Origin: an uncultured Prevotella sp. | GTDB lineage: Bacteria; Bacteroidota; Bacteroidia; Bacteroidales; Bacteroidaceae | NCBI GenBank assembly: GCA_900553465.1 | Contig: USDT01000006.1 | Span: 21,527 to 85,526, forward strand | Direction: 5' to 3' | DNA length: 64,000 bases | Part shown: one piece after another, positions 36,040 through 44,986 of the stretch | Numbering within the stretch: the first letter of the stretch is position 1 | Layout: each line of letters starts with the position of its first letter | Translations under genes and position numbers: made by a program | The notes under the pieces: model-generated | The model's input: only the letters and a program-made list of their open reading frames with translations | What the model was told of the DNA's origin: nothing | Databases searched by the model: none

Positions 36040-36939
36040 ATGAACAAAGAACAGAACATTACTACAAAATGGATGAACGGCATCGCCTACGAGGTGGCCT
36101 TCTGGAACAACGTGTACAGATGGAAATGGACCTTCAACGGCATGATGAACTGGTCGAAACACGGTGGCGTTATAACGCTTGAAGGATTCGACGCCAACGC
36201 CTTCCTCGCCAAAACGGACAAGCCGAAGGTGCTCGACGTGGGATGCGGAATGAGCTACGCGACGGGCAACCACATCATGCGCGACGGACAGTTGACACCG
36301 CTCGACATTCATTACGTTGACCCGTTGGCCGGCTACTTCAACAGAATACTGGCGCGTCACCGCCGCAAACTGCCGAGAATAGAATTCGGAATGGCCGAAT
36401 ATCTGTCGGCGTTCTATCCGGCACACGATGTATCGCTCGTGATAATACAGAACGCACTCGACCACTCCGCCCACCCCATGAAAAGCATATACGAAAGCAT
36501 CGACGTGCTGAAAAAAGGCGGATGCCTCTATCTCAACCACCACATAAACGAGGCGGAAACCGAACACTACAAAGGATTCCACCAGTATAACATATGCCGC
36601 GAGAACGGAAAACTGATAATATGGAACAAGAACGAGCGTCACGACGTGGCTGAGCTGACAGCCGGATTTGCCGAGCTGACCGTGGGACTGACCGAAAACG
36701 GACACGTGGCGGCTGTGATAAGGAAGACCGGAGACGTGCCGCAGAGCCTCATAGACGATAAGGGTGACAAGCGCGCACTGTGCTCAATACTCATGGACTA
36801 TGCCCGCACTGCCGGAAGTCCGTGGTACGGAGTGAAAAAGAGTGCGGCCTACTGGAAATACAACATACTGCAGTTCTTCATACAGGGACTGCCCTGGACA
36901 CTGAAGATGAAACTGAAAAAACTCATCAAACAGGCCTGA
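36040..36939 (+). CDS. SAM-dependent class I methyltransferase
   Basis: 299 residues from the ATG at 36040; the frame continues upstream through the promoter repeat and this part is not coding. The SAM-binding motif is PKVLDVGCGMSYATGNH at about 65, followed by an acidic residue two strands later and IIQNALDHSAHPMKSIYESIDVLKKGGCLYLN, the usual motif III region. The N-terminus before the motif is unusually Trp- and Asn-rich. Its acceptor is unknown; the position beside glycosyltransferases suggests a sugar or polysaccharide. Downstream GT2 gene starts 9 bp later. Confidence 0.82.
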   Translation: MNKEQNITTKWMNGIAYEVAFWNNVYRWKWTFNGMMNWSKHGGVITLEGFDANAFLAKTDKPKVLDVGCGMSYATGNHIMRDGQLTPLDIHYVDPLAGYFNRILARHRRKLPRIEFGMAEYLSAFYPAHDVSLVIIQNALDHSAHPMKSIYESIDVLKKGGCLYLNHHINEAETEHYKGFHQYNICRENGKLIIWNKNERHDVAELTAGFAELTVGLTENGHVAAVIRKTGDVPQSLIDDKGDKRALCSILMDYARTAGSPWYGVKKSAAYWKYNILQFFIQGLPWTLKMKLKKLIKQA

Positions 36940-36947
36940 ACCGCAGA

Positions 36948-37874
36948 ATGATAAGCATCATAATACCCGTTTACAAGACGGCGGCGACGCTCGACAGATG
37001 CGTGGAAAGCATAGCCGCACAGGAGGACGCCGACTTCGAGATAATACTCGTCGACGACGGTTCGCCGGACGATTGTCCTGCGATGTGCGACAGATGGGCC
37101 GAAAAAGACAAGCGCACGAGGGTGATACACAAGCCTAACGGCGGACTGAGCAGCGCACGCAACGCAGGCATTGAGGCGTCGAGGGGCGACCTGCTGATGT
37201 TCATTGATTCCGACGACTACATAGCCCTCGGCACGCTGCACGACCTGAACGGTCTGGCCGAAAAGCATCCCGAATATGACATTATAGAGTTTCCCATCAG
37301 CCGCGAGAGAGCAGACGGCACTGAGGAAACGCTGACCTTCGGAAACTGCGAATACCGCGACATGGACGAATACTGGCTCTCGTGCCGTGCCTATACCCAC
37401 GCTTACGCCTGCAACAAGATATACCGACGCAGGATGTTCGACGAAGTGAGATATCCCGAAAAGATGATTTTCGAAGACCTGCACACCCTGCCCATGCTTC
37501 TGGAGAAAGCCGGTGTGACGGCCACAACGTGCACGGGAACTTACTATTACTGCTGGAACAGTGGAGGAATATCCAACAACGCCGACGGCAACGCCTGGCG
37601 ACAGCTGCTCGCTACGCACCTGAGGATGCTGGAAAAGACGCGCCGCCACACGCCAGAATGGGTCGACTACTACATGCATGTGCTCAACATCCAGATATAC
37701 ACCACTGAACTCACGGGCGACCGTCCGCTGCTGACAACCATCAGACAGAACTTCATGAGCGTAGATAAGAGTTTCCGCCTGAAAGCCATTCTGCTCGACA
37801 TAATGGGCGTGAACGCCCTCTGCCGTGCCAACAGACTGCTGCGCATCATGTCCGGACGCGGCCGTCGGAAGTAA
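36948..37874 (+). CDS. GT2-family glycosyltransferase
   Basis: 308 residues from the ATG at 36948; the upstream extension of the frame overlaps the methyltransferase gene and is rejected. N-terminal ISIIIPVYKTAATLDRCVESIAAQEDADFEIILVDDGSPDDCP has the GT2 nucleotide-binding segment and the first acidic motif; LLMFIDSDDYIALG carries the DXD. The middle GCEYRDMDEYWLSC and NKIYRRRMFDEVRYPEKMIFEDLHTLP fit the same family. It closes the surface-glycan locus, 9 bp after the methyltransferase. Donor and acceptor unknown. Confidence 0.88.
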   Translation: MISIIIPVYKTAATLDRCVESIAAQEDADFEIILVDDGSPDDCPAMCDRWAEKDKRTRVIHKPNGGLSSARNAGIEASRGDLLMFIDSDDYIALGTLHDLNGLAEKHPEYDIIEFPISRERADGTEETLTFGNCEYRDMDEYWLSCRAYTHAYACNKIYRRRMFDEVRYPEKMIFEDLHTLPMLLEKAGVTATTCTGTYYYCWNSGGISNNADGNAWRQLLATHLRMLEKTRRHTPEWVDYYMHVLNIQIYTTELTGDRPLLTTIRQNFMSVDKSFRLKAILLDIMGVNALCRANRLLRIMSGRGRRK

Positions 37875-37879
37875 AAATT

Positions 37880-37905
37880 ATTACACTACGGCCGCACAGT
37901 GTAAT
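37880..37905 (+). terminator. Possible weak terminator hairpin
   Basis: An 8-bp stem (37880-37887 with 37898-37905) with a 10-base loop, 6 bp past the GT2 stop codon. The following bases are AT-rich but have no clean T-run, so termination is uncertain. Confidence 0.4.
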
Positions 37906-37921
37906 ATTGTGTAACGAATCG

Positions 37922-37954
37922 TTTGGTTCGTTTTGTTTTTTCATCCTATATTTG
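37922..37954 (+). promoter_or_regulatory. Promoter of the TonB-like gene
   Basis: TTTG at 37922-37925, a 21-bp spacer and TATATTTG at 37947-37954, 52 bp upstream of the ATG at 38006. Confidence 0.75.
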
Positions 37955-38005
37955 CAGCGTCCGGACAAACGACTAACATGTCTAACGCAAAAAACCAAAT
38001 GTATT

Positions 38006-38404
38006 ATGAAAAGAATCCTTATGATGGCGCTTGCCGCGATGATAATGGTATCGACGGCGGCTGCACAGACCACAAAAGAGAATAAAGAAAAAGTGTATGA
38101 AAAGTGCGAGGTGCTGCCGGAATATCCGGGCGGCATTCAGGCCATGATGAAGTTTATTGGCGAAAACCAGAAATATCCGGCGGAAGCAGTAAAGCGCGGC
38201 GAACAGGGACGGGTGGTTGTGAGCTTCGTAGTTGAGAAAGACGGTTCGCTGACCGACATAGAGGTGACCAAGCATGCCACTCCTACGCTCGACGCAGCAG
38301 CCGTGGAGACAGTAAAGAAAATGCCGAAGTGGAAACCCGGAACCCATAAAGGAAAGAAAGTCAGAGTGCAATTCGCCCTTCCTATCAGTTATAAAATAAA
38401 CTAA
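38006..38404 (+). CDS. TonB C-terminal domain protein (energy-transducer-like)
   Basis: 132 residues from the ATG at 38006. A signal peptide (MALAAMIMVSTAAAQ) precedes a TonB C-terminal domain: YPEYPGGIQAMMKFIGENQKYPAEA, then GRVVVSFVVEKDGSLTDIEVTKHATPTLDAAAVETVKKMPKWKPGTHKGKKVRVQFALPISY. The full-length TonB inner-membrane anchor and Pro-rich spacer are absent, and the cleavable signal would leave it periplasmic. Short proteins of this kind are common in Bacteroidota. Whether it works with receptors or in sensing is unclear. The TPR/HTH regulator gene begins 2 bp after its stop, so the two are probably one operon. Confidence 0.8.
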   Translation: MKRILMMALAAMIMVSTAAAQTTKENKEKVYEKCEVLPEYPGGIQAMMKFIGENQKYPAEAVKRGEQGRVVVSFVVEKDGSLTDIEVTKHATPTLDAAAVETVKKMPKWKPGTHKGKKVRVQFALPISYKIN

Positions 38405-38406
38405 GA

Positions 38407-40110
38407 ATGAACCGCACCGGCACTATACTGATTATTCTCGTCACGGCCATACTCATGACAGCATGCGGACAAAGGGAGACGTACGACAGCACAATCGCGC
38501 GCACCGAGAGCATGACCGACACCGATCCGCACGGCGCACTGATGCTGCTCCACGGCCACAAGGACAGTCTGTGCGCCGGCCCGGCAGACAGCGCGCTCTA
38601 CGAACTGGTCTATACCGAATCAGTGCACGACCTCGGGGTGAAGCTGACCAACAGCGAATATATAATCAGCAGTGTGGCATGGTTCGACCGATGCGGCGAC
38701 AAACGCCGCAGGGCAAGAGCGCTGGTGCAGCTCGCACTGTGCCTCCACGACAACAGACAGCTGCACGACGCAGTGCTCAACCTGAAGATAGCGGAGGAAG
38801 CGGCAGCCGGTACAGACGACAGTTTTCTCAACTTCAGGCTGGCCGCAGCATTGGCGCAGATGAACATTATGACGGGACATCACGACCTGATTATGAAATA
38901 CCGCCGCATGGAACTCGACGCAGCGCAACGCACCGGAAGCACAGACCACGTGGCACGGGCATGGAACGACATGGCGACGGAGTATCTGCGGATAAACCGC
39001 ACCGACAGTTTCATGGCGTGCATGAACCGTTGCCGGCCGTTACTTCCTAAGGCAGGACCGGAGGTGCAGTCGCTCATACGCACCAATCTGGGCTGTTACT
39101 ACATGAACCGCGGCGACACCGCGCGTGCACTCCGGCTGCTGACGATGGCTTATGTGGGATGTCCCGACCGCATGGCATCGCTCCGTCTGGGTGACATATA
39201 CGCCGCTGAAAACGACATGCAGAGGGCCGAGAGCATGTGGTACGACGCTGCCGACTCCGACGTGCCGGCCATAAGCAAGAGCGCACTGAAGAAACTCATA
39301 ACCCTCGCACGCACAAGAGGCGACGGGAAGTCGCAACTGTTTCTGAGCGAAAGGCTCAACAACGTGTACGACCACGACGTATCCACCGAAACGGCAAGCT
39401 CGCTCGTAGAACTGCAGAAAAACTATGACAGCCGGCGAAGCGAACGCCTCTCGCATGCAAGGATGATGCGGCTGGGTGGTGCGACGGCCATGCTGATAAT
39501 AGTAATGGTGGGATTCATGGCGTATCACCGGCGCAGAATGAGCCACTACGGACGTGTGATAAACAAGCAGAAAATGACGCTCAAGGAACTGAACGCCGGC
39601 TACACGCGCGACCTTGAGAGCTACCGCACCCTGCGCCGGAGGCTCGACGAGCTGCAGCAGGCAAGGGAGAAGGACGTCAGACTGATTGAGGAGAAGACAC
39701 GCGAGATGGAGAAGATGCAGGCGCAGCTGGCCGAATACCAGAACGACCGGCGCAATCCGGAGCAGTGGAACATGGAAGACCGGCTGATAAACGCCGACTG
39801 TGTGTATGCCCTGCACCGCCTGGCTTCAGTAGGACGGACGGCCGAAAAACAGGACTGGGACGCACTCCACCAACTGACAAACAGCTACGACGGCAGACTG
39901 AACGCGCTGTTCGCCGGGCACACCAACCTCTCGCCCAACGAGATAAACGTCACGATACTGACGCGCCTGCGGTTCATACCGACGGAGATTGCGGTGCTTA
40001 CAGGCATGTCGTCGCAGTCGGTCACCAACATGAGGGCACGCCTGCTGCAGAAGATATTCGGCATGAAAGGCGGCGCAAAGGAGTTCGACGACCGTATAAG
40101 AAACCTCTGA
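38407..40110 (+). CDS. Membrane-spanning TPR protein with a C-terminal HTH domain
   Basis: 567 residues. An N-terminal lipoprotein-like signal (LMTACGQ, Cys at about 21) is followed by TPR-like helices over about 30-340, a membrane helix at about 356-376 (ATAMLIIVMVGFMAY), a long coiled coil (about 390-450) and a LuxR-type helix-turn-helix at about 508-555 with LSPNEINVTILTRLRFIPTEIAVLTGMSSQSVTNM. This is a recognised Bacteroidota one-component layout in which a periplasmic TPR sensor would signal across the membrane to a cytoplasmic DNA-binding end. Target genes are unknown; the TonB-like gene just upstream is the obvious neighbour. The lipoprotein signal plus a transmembrane helix is a topological oddity. 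Confidence 0.82.
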   Translation: MNRTGTILIILVTAILMTACGQRETYDSTIARTESMTDTDPHGALMLLHGHKDSLCAGPADSALYELVYTESVHDLGVKLTNSEYIISSVAWFDRCGDKRRRARALVQLALCLHDNRQLHDAVLNLKIAEEAAAGTDDSFLNFRLAAALAQMNIMTGHHDLIMKYRRMELDAAQRTGSTDHVARAWNDMATEYLRINRTDSFMACMNRCRPLLPKAGPEVQSLIRTNLGCYYMNRGDTARALRLLTMAYVGCPDRMASLRLGDIYAAENDMQRAESMWYDAADSDVPAISKSALKKLITLARTRGDGKSQLFLSERLNNVYDHDVSTETASSLVELQKNYDSRRSERLSHARMMRLGGATAMLIIVMVGFMAYHRRRMSHYGRVINKQKMTLKELNAGYTRDLESYRTLRRRLDELQQAREKDVRLIEEKTREMEKMQAQLAEYQNDRRNPEQWNMEDRLINADCVYALHRLASVGRTAEKQDWDALHQLTNSYDGRLNALFAGHTNLSPNEINVTILTRLRFIPTEIAVLTGMSSQSVTNMRARLLQKIFGMKGGAKEFDDRIRNL

Positions 40111-41056
40111 CCGACAGGCACAGAACGCGGCAACGACCACGCAAGGAGCGCTCTACTGTATGAAAAGACTCACGGACAATAATAGTCTAAAGGGAATATT
40201 TCAGACAGAAAAGCAAAAGCGTATATTTATGCAAAGACACTTCTGCAATCGTATAAATATGCAATCACGATGTCGAAAAAACTCCGTCAGAATCTTCGGA
40301 CGACCGATCGGACGCAAATTTCCGACTTCCTGAATTTTCATTTAAATCTCTGATATACAGCCGCTTGCGCACAACAGCACTGCGACAGCGACTTATCTCT
40401 CTTGCGAAAGAGTCCGTTTTAAGGTGCAAAAGAGCCCGTTTCACACGCTAAAACAGGCTATATCACACCCTGAAACGGGCTTAATCGCACCCTTAAACAG
40501 TCTTTATCGTAAGCCGAAAAGCACTCTTTCGCAAATCACAATGCCGGATTACACATAAATAGCGGCACTTTCACACAGAATTACGCGATCCTTTTCATGC
40601 CGTCGCGCTCTGTTTTTCAGCAGACATTCCGATGCCGGAAATCACCCTGAAAAGTCCTTTTTCGCTGCGAATATATGCTTTTAATCAATTTATATATATA
40701 ATTCGCACAAATTCACTCCAATCACATCATGTTCCGCTATAGTTCCAGAAACGGACAAAACATAAAGAAACACAGTTGCGAAACGGCTTGTTCTGCTGTT
40801 TCTTTTTCCAGATTCAGATTTTAGGATGAAGTTTTTTCGAACGTCTTTTCTGCATAATTATGCAAAACACAGAAGTCAAACGGTGTTCCATATTTCCTGT
40901 AAACGACAGATATTTCCTGCTCATTTACATCCTTGCAGAAACGCTGCCTGCCGTCAGACACCATATACGGACAGACTGCGTGTAATGCTTCGGCGACGGC
41001 ATACAGCGCTAACGGCGCATCATCCTGCGGACACACCGTTAACCGTACATCCTCCG
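40111..41056. other. 945-bp gene-free stretch with palindromes and a 22-bp array
   Basis: No convincing gene. At 40222-40235 and 40252-40265 are two near-palindromes CGTATATTTATGCA and CGTATAAATATGCA, 30 bp apart. A segment at about 40292-40350 loosely resembles the head motif at 28.35 kb (GAAT.T.CGGAC then GCAAAT). The 22-bp array is at 40406-40537. From 40540 to 41056 I see only AT-rich sequence and no named signal; several short ORFs there are not supported. Confidence 0.65.
40406..40537. repeat. 22-bp tandem array, 6 units
   Basis: Units begin at 40406, 40428, 40450, 40472, 40494 and 40516. They include AGAGCCCGTTTCACACGCT, ACAGGCTATATCACACCCT and ACGGGCTTAATCGCACCCT, so both arms of the dyad (GAAAcgGGC and GCCcgTTTC) can be seen in neighbouring units. 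Spacing is exact with no indels. Confidence 0.85.
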
Positions 41057-41746
41057 TCAGAGCAGGCCGGGCAATTCAGAGATGCTTGATATCTGCTCGA
41101 GGCGGCCGTGAGGAAATTCGTCTGTGTGTTCGTATTTCCACGTAACATGGAACGGCACGTACACCGCCGAGGCACCGACCGACAACATCGGCGCTATGTC
41201 GCTCTTGAAAGAGTTGCCCACCATGAGCAGATGGCGCGGTTCGACACGCAGTGTGCGGCAGAGCGAAAGGCAGGCCGACTTGTTCTTGTCGTTCACTACC
41301 TCAACGTGAGAGAAATACTGCGACAGGCCCGAACGCTCGAGTTTGGCGTACTGGTCGAGCAGTTCGCCTTTGGTGAAGACAACGAGGCGATGGCCGCTGA
41401 GGGCCTCGAGAGCTTCGCGTACGCCCGGCAGCGGAGTGGCGGGAAGACGCAGCAGCGACTTGCCCAGATCCACAATGCGTGCCACATCGGCCGCCGCAAT
41501 GCGGTAGCCGCTGAGCCGCAGGGCGTTCTCTACAAGCGAAATGGTGAACGCCTTGCCGCCATAGCCAAGCAGGGACATGTTGGCTGTCTCAACAGAAAAC
41601 AATTCGTCGGACACCGTCGTCGCGTCGGCGTATGGCGAAAGTATGTCGCAATAGCGGCGCTCCACATCGGCAAAGTGCGACTGGCAGTCCCAAAGCGTGT
41701 CGTCGGCATCGAATGCTATGACGTCTATATCATTGAATTTTCTCAT
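41057..41746 (-). CDS. HAD-superfamily hydrolase
   Basis: 229 residues. Motif I is VIAFDADDTLWDCQSHF near residue 12, motif II LVVFTKGELLDQY, motif III around the KNKSACL lysine and motif IV LLMVGNSFKSDIAPMLSVGA. A C1-type cap of about 90 residues lies between motifs I and II. The DDTLWD form is typical of phosphatases in the HAD-IA group; substrate unknown. It overlaps the GNAT gene before it by one base in TAATG, so the two are translationally coupled. A gap of 945 bp with the 22-bp array follows its stop. Confidence 0.88.
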   Translation of the reverse strand: MRKFNDIDVIAFDADDTLWDCQSHFADVERRYCDILSPYADATTVSDELFSVETANMSLLGYGGKAFTISLVENALRLSGYRIAAADVARIVDLGKSLLRLPATPLPGVREALEALSGHRLVVFTKGELLDQYAKLERSGLSQYFSHVEVVNDKNKSACLSLCRTLRVEPRHLLMVGNSFKSDIAPMLSVGASAVYVPFHVTWKYEHTDEFPHGRLEQISSISELPGLL

Positions 41747-42309
41747 TATGCTTCTGTGTCTTGCTTTACATTATTGGCGTCGGCAGCCGACCGCATCACC
41801 ACACGGCGGAGGTCATCGGCAAAGACGGCGTAAGCGGCGGAGTCTATGGCGCGCGGCCATGTCATCAGCGTAAGACTGTGGGCGGCGTATCCGCGACGGT
41901 AAGGAGGATGGACATGTGCGTGGGAGTTAAGGCAGAACCCGCAGCGGATGTAGAAATTCATGCGTCGTGTGGTCAGCTCGTCACACACCGGATCAATCTC
42001 GAGTATCACGTTGCGTGCCGCTTTCTGCTGGAACATCTTCATTATGCGGCTGCCTGTTCCCCGCCCTCTCTCGTTCTTCACGACAGCAAAATGCTCCACG
42101 TACACATAGTCACCGAACAGCCAGCATGATATGAAGCCAACGAAACGGCCGTCCTCCATGAAAGCATACAGACGGTAGCGGTCGTCAGAGAATGCCTCCT
42201 GCTGCTGGTCTTCGGTGCGCTGTTCATGCAGAGGAAAGCTGTCGGCGTATAGCAGGGCGAATGTTTCGTAAAGACTGTGTGAGGAAGAATCGATGCGTAG
42301 GATGTCCAT
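41746..42309 (-). CDS. GNAT-family N-acetyltransferase
   Basis: 187 residues. The N-terminus ends with DSFPLHEQR, the acyl-CoA core is VEHFAVVKNERGRGTGSRIMKMFQQKA (RGRGTG pyrophosphate-binding motif) and MNFYIRCGF gives the last conserved beta strand and bulge. It is longer than most family members because of a C-terminal extension after the core, with several Arg/Ala-rich helices. Stop and the next start share a base (TAATG), so it is coupled to the HAD gene downstream; comM ends 110 bp upstream. Substrate unknown. Confidence 0.86.
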   Translation of the reverse strand: MDILRIDSSSHSLYETFALLYADSFPLHEQRTEDQQQEAFSDDRYRLYAFMEDGRFVGFISCWLFGDYVYVEHFAVVKNERGRGTGSRIMKMFQQKAARNVILEIDPVCDELTTRRMNFYIRCGFCLNSHAHVHPPYRRGYAAHSLTLMTWPRAIDSAAYAVFADDLRRVVMRSAADANNVKQDTEA

Positions 42310-42419
42310 AACGTGTGAAGAATAAGAATGTATGGGTTGACGTGAGACGCCGTATCACAGGCACGTATGCAGCTTCACGGCAGATGTTTCTGCGTATGTG
42401 ACATGAGAAACGGCAGCGT

Positions 42420-43970
42420 TCAGTGGAGTCGCCGCTCCGCCCAGTCGCCGCGGTCGAGATTGCGGTATGATATGGCTTCGGCCAGATGTTCGGGCTTCAC
42501 TTTCTCGCTGCCGGCAAGGTCGGCCACGGTGCGCGCCACTTTCAATATACGGTTGTATGCGCGTGCCGACAGACTCAGCCGCTCCATGGCTGTACGTAGG
42601 AGGGCGATTCCTTCGGCGTCGGGCTCGGCAAAACGGTGTATCATACGCTCGGACATCTGCGCATTGCAGTGCACTCCCTTGTAAGGGCGGAAACGTTCTT
42701 CCTGTATCTGACGCGCGGCGATGACACGTTCGCGTATGGCGGAGCTCGGTTCGCCCTGCGCTGCCTTCGATATGTCCTTGAAAGGCACGGGCGTTATTTC
42801 GGTCTGAATGTCGATGCGGTCGAGCAGCGGACCGGATATCTTGCTCATGTATCGCTGTATCTGTCCCGGCGTGCACACGCAGTGATGAGTCGGATCGCCG
42901 TAGTAACCGCACGGACATGGGTTCATGGAGGCGACAAACATGAACGAGCAGGGAAATTCTATGGTATACTTGGCGCGTGAGATGGTTATCTTGTGATCCT
43001 CCAGAGGCTGTCGGAGCACCTCGAGAGTGGATTTGTTGAACTCGGGAAGTTCATCGGCAAAGAGCACGCCATTGTGCGCAAGAGATATCTCTCCGGGCTG
43101 CGGATTGACGCCTCCGCCTACAAGTGCCACCTCTGATATGGTGTGATGCGGTGCGCGGAACGGGCGTTGCGATATGAGCGAAGTGCCGCGTCCGAGCTTT
43201 CCTGCCACGCTGTGTATCTGCGTAGTCTCAAGACTTTCGCTGAGCGAGAGCGGCGGAAGAATGGATGGCAGACGCTTGGCCATCATGGACTTGCCGCTTC
43301 CCGGCGGGCCTACCATAATCATGTTGTGGCCTCCTGCGGCCGCAACCTCGAGGGCACGCTTCACGTTTTCCTGTCCGCGGACGTCGGCAAAATCGAGGTC
43401 AAACTTGTATTGCTGTTCGTAAAATTCGCGGCGAGTGTCGATGACGATGGGTTCGGGATGTTCCTTTCCGGTGAGAAAGGCTATGACGTCGCGTATGTTC
43501 TCCATGCCGTAAACCTCAAGATTGTTCACCACTGCGGCCTCGCGCACGTTCTGCTTCGGAACTATCAGACCCTTGAACTTCTCGGCACGGGCACGTATGG
43601 CAATAGGCAACACTCCCTTGGCAGGCTGCAGATTGCCGTCAAGACTCAACTCACCTACCATCATATAACGGTCGAGCTCATCGGAAACAATGCTTCCCGC
43701 CGCAGCAAGAATGGCTATGGCGAGAGGCAGATCGAAGCTGCTGCCTTCCTTGCGCAGGTCGGCCGGCGCCATATTGACGGTGATATCGGCATGCGGAAAC
43801 TTGTATCCGTTATACTGAAGGGCGGACGCAATGCGGTCTCGTCCTTCGCGTACGGCCGTGTCGCCAAGGCCGGTAAAGTGATACATCACTCCGCGGTTGA
43901 GGTTCACCTCAATGGTGACGGTTGTCACCTCAAGGCCGTTCACGGCTGCGCAATAAGTCTTTACGAGCAT
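42420..43970 (-). CDS. comM: YifB/ComM-family Mg-chelatase-like AAA ATPase
   Basis: 516 residues from the ATG at 43970, chosen because MLVKTYCAAVNGLEVTTVTIEVN is the standard family N-terminus; a longer frame upstream runs into the previous gene. An N-terminal Lon-protease-like domain (TLDLPLAIAILAAAGSI-type region) is followed by the AAA core with Walker A GPPGSGKSMMAKRLPSILPPLS, Walker B region GVLFADELPEFNKSTLEVLRQPLED and the C-terminal Mg-chelatase lid with LSARAYNRILKVARTVADLAG. ComM is a branch-migration helicase used in natural transformation in some bacteria; whether this host is competent cannot be told. It overlaps nothing and starts 12 bp after the preceding stop. Confidence 0.93.
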   Translation of the reverse strand: MLVKTYCAAVNGLEVTTVTIEVNLNRGVMYHFTGLGDTAVREGRDRIASALQYNGYKFPHADITVNMAPADLRKEGSSFDLPLAIAILAAAGSIVSDELDRYMMVGELSLDGNLQPAKGVLPIAIRARAEKFKGLIVPKQNVREAAVVNNLEVYGMENIRDVIAFLTGKEHPEPIVIDTRREFYEQQYKFDLDFADVRGQENVKRALEVAAAGGHNMIMVGPPGSGKSMMAKRLPSILPPLSLSESLETTQIHSVAGKLGRGTSLISQRPFRAPHHTISEVALVGGGVNPQPGEISLAHNGVLFADELPEFNKSTLEVLRQPLEDHKITISRAKYTIEFPCSFMFVASMNPCPCGYYGDPTHHCVCTPGQIQRYMSKISGPLLDRIDIQTEITPVPFKDISKAAQGEPSSAIRERVIAARQIQEERFRPYKGVHCNAQMSERMIHRFAEPDAEGIALLRTAMERLSLSARAYNRILKVARTVADLAGSEKVKPEHLAEAISYRNLDRGDWAERRLH

Positions 43971-43981
43971 CAGAATAGGGT

Positions 43982-44986
43982 TTACTGTGTCTTTCCGGTC
44001 TTCAGCTGTTCCTTCAACTGTTCCATGGTGAGGTTGCGCGCAACCACGCGTCCGTTCTTCACCACAATATTGTCTGGCACATAACTGAATGCGAGCGATT
44101 TGAAAAGCCGACCGTTCACCATCTCGCCATCGCACACTACGTCGAGTTCGAGCATGTTGTTCTTCACCGCACGGCGGCAGTCATCAATGGATGCATCCAC
44201 CGAGATACCCATCAAAGTGAAGTCGGCCCCCTCGTTCTTTTTGAGAAGCATCAGCTGGCGGAGCATGTTTATGCTCTCATAATTCCACGAAGCCCACACA
44301 CAGACTACAGCTGTAGGCGTGGCAGAAAGACTGGCGGCAGTAAGAGACTTGCCGTCAATGGTCTGGGCGGAGAATGCCGGCACGGATATGCCTGTCTTGG
44401 AATTGCCGCGTCCTTTTATCTGCTGCTGAAGCTGACGGAGATATCCGTACTTGGGCTGATGCTTTATCATAAGATTGATAAGGCTGTCGGCCATGACAAG
44501 ATCGGGATTCTGCGACTGGATGAAATAGCGTCTTACAAGATATGAACCGACCATCGACTCGGGATGATCGAGAACGAACTGATGCGCATATTTCCTCGCT
44601 TCGGGCGGCGATGCTGACGCCACCTGCTCGCGGAAGGCGTTCATCAGCTTATTGTCGTCCGTTCCTTTCACTTCCATTTCCTTCAGATTGGACGCGCTTC
44701 CCTTTATTTCCACCGCCTTGCCCGGCTCTGCAAACACCGGCTGTTCGGTGAAATTGGGGAATATAATCATAAGAGTCATCGGACGACGGCACGGTATTTC
44801 GTAAGTGAAACGGCCCGCCTCAACCTTTATGGTGTCGAGTTTGCCATTGTCGCCGTCAGGACTGTAAACATAAAACTCACCCTGGTTGAGGTGGAGCAGA
44901 CGACCGTCGATCTTGAAATGTTTATCGTCGGTCGAGCACGACACCAAAACCAGGGTGAGCAGAAAGAAATATATGAGTTTTCTCAT
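43982..44986 (-). CDS. Lipoprotein with DUF4369-like domain and a thioredoxin fold lacking CXXC
   Basis: 334 residues. A lipobox (LVLVSCS) puts it on a membrane. The N-terminal ~120 residues fit the Bacteroidota DUF4369 beta domain; the C-terminal half is an AhpC/TSA/TlpA-type thioredoxin fold (GKSLTAASLSATPTAVVCVWASWNYESINMLRQL). In the place of the redox motif WCPPC/WCxxC the sequence reads WNYES, so no catalytic cysteine pair is present. It is therefore unlikely to act as a standard thiol-disulfide oxidoreductase. It lies directly downstream of the TPR lipoprotein gene, abutting its stop, and immediately upstream of comM. Confidence 0.82.
   Translation of the reverse strand: MRKLIYFFLLTLVLVSCSTDDKHFKIDGRLLHLNQGEFYVYSPDGDNGKLDTIKVEAGRFTYEIPCRRPMTLMIIFPNFTEQPVFAEPGKAVEIKGSASNLKEMEVKGTDDNKLMNAFREQVASASPPEARKYAHQFVLDHPESMVGSYLVRRYFIQSQNPDLVMADSLINLMIKHQPKYGYLRQLQQQIKGRGNSKTGISVPAFSAQTIDGKSLTAASLSATPTAVVCVWASWNYESINMLRQLMLLKKNEGADFTLMGISVDASIDDCRRAVKNNMLELDVVCDGEMVNGRLFKSLAFSYVPDNIVVKNGRVVARNLTMEQLKEQLKTGKTQ

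Noticed and set aside
43143..44084. A 313-codon plus-strand ORF opposite comM
   Set aside because: Long antisense frame caused by codon bias in comM; comM has all its motifs on the other strand.
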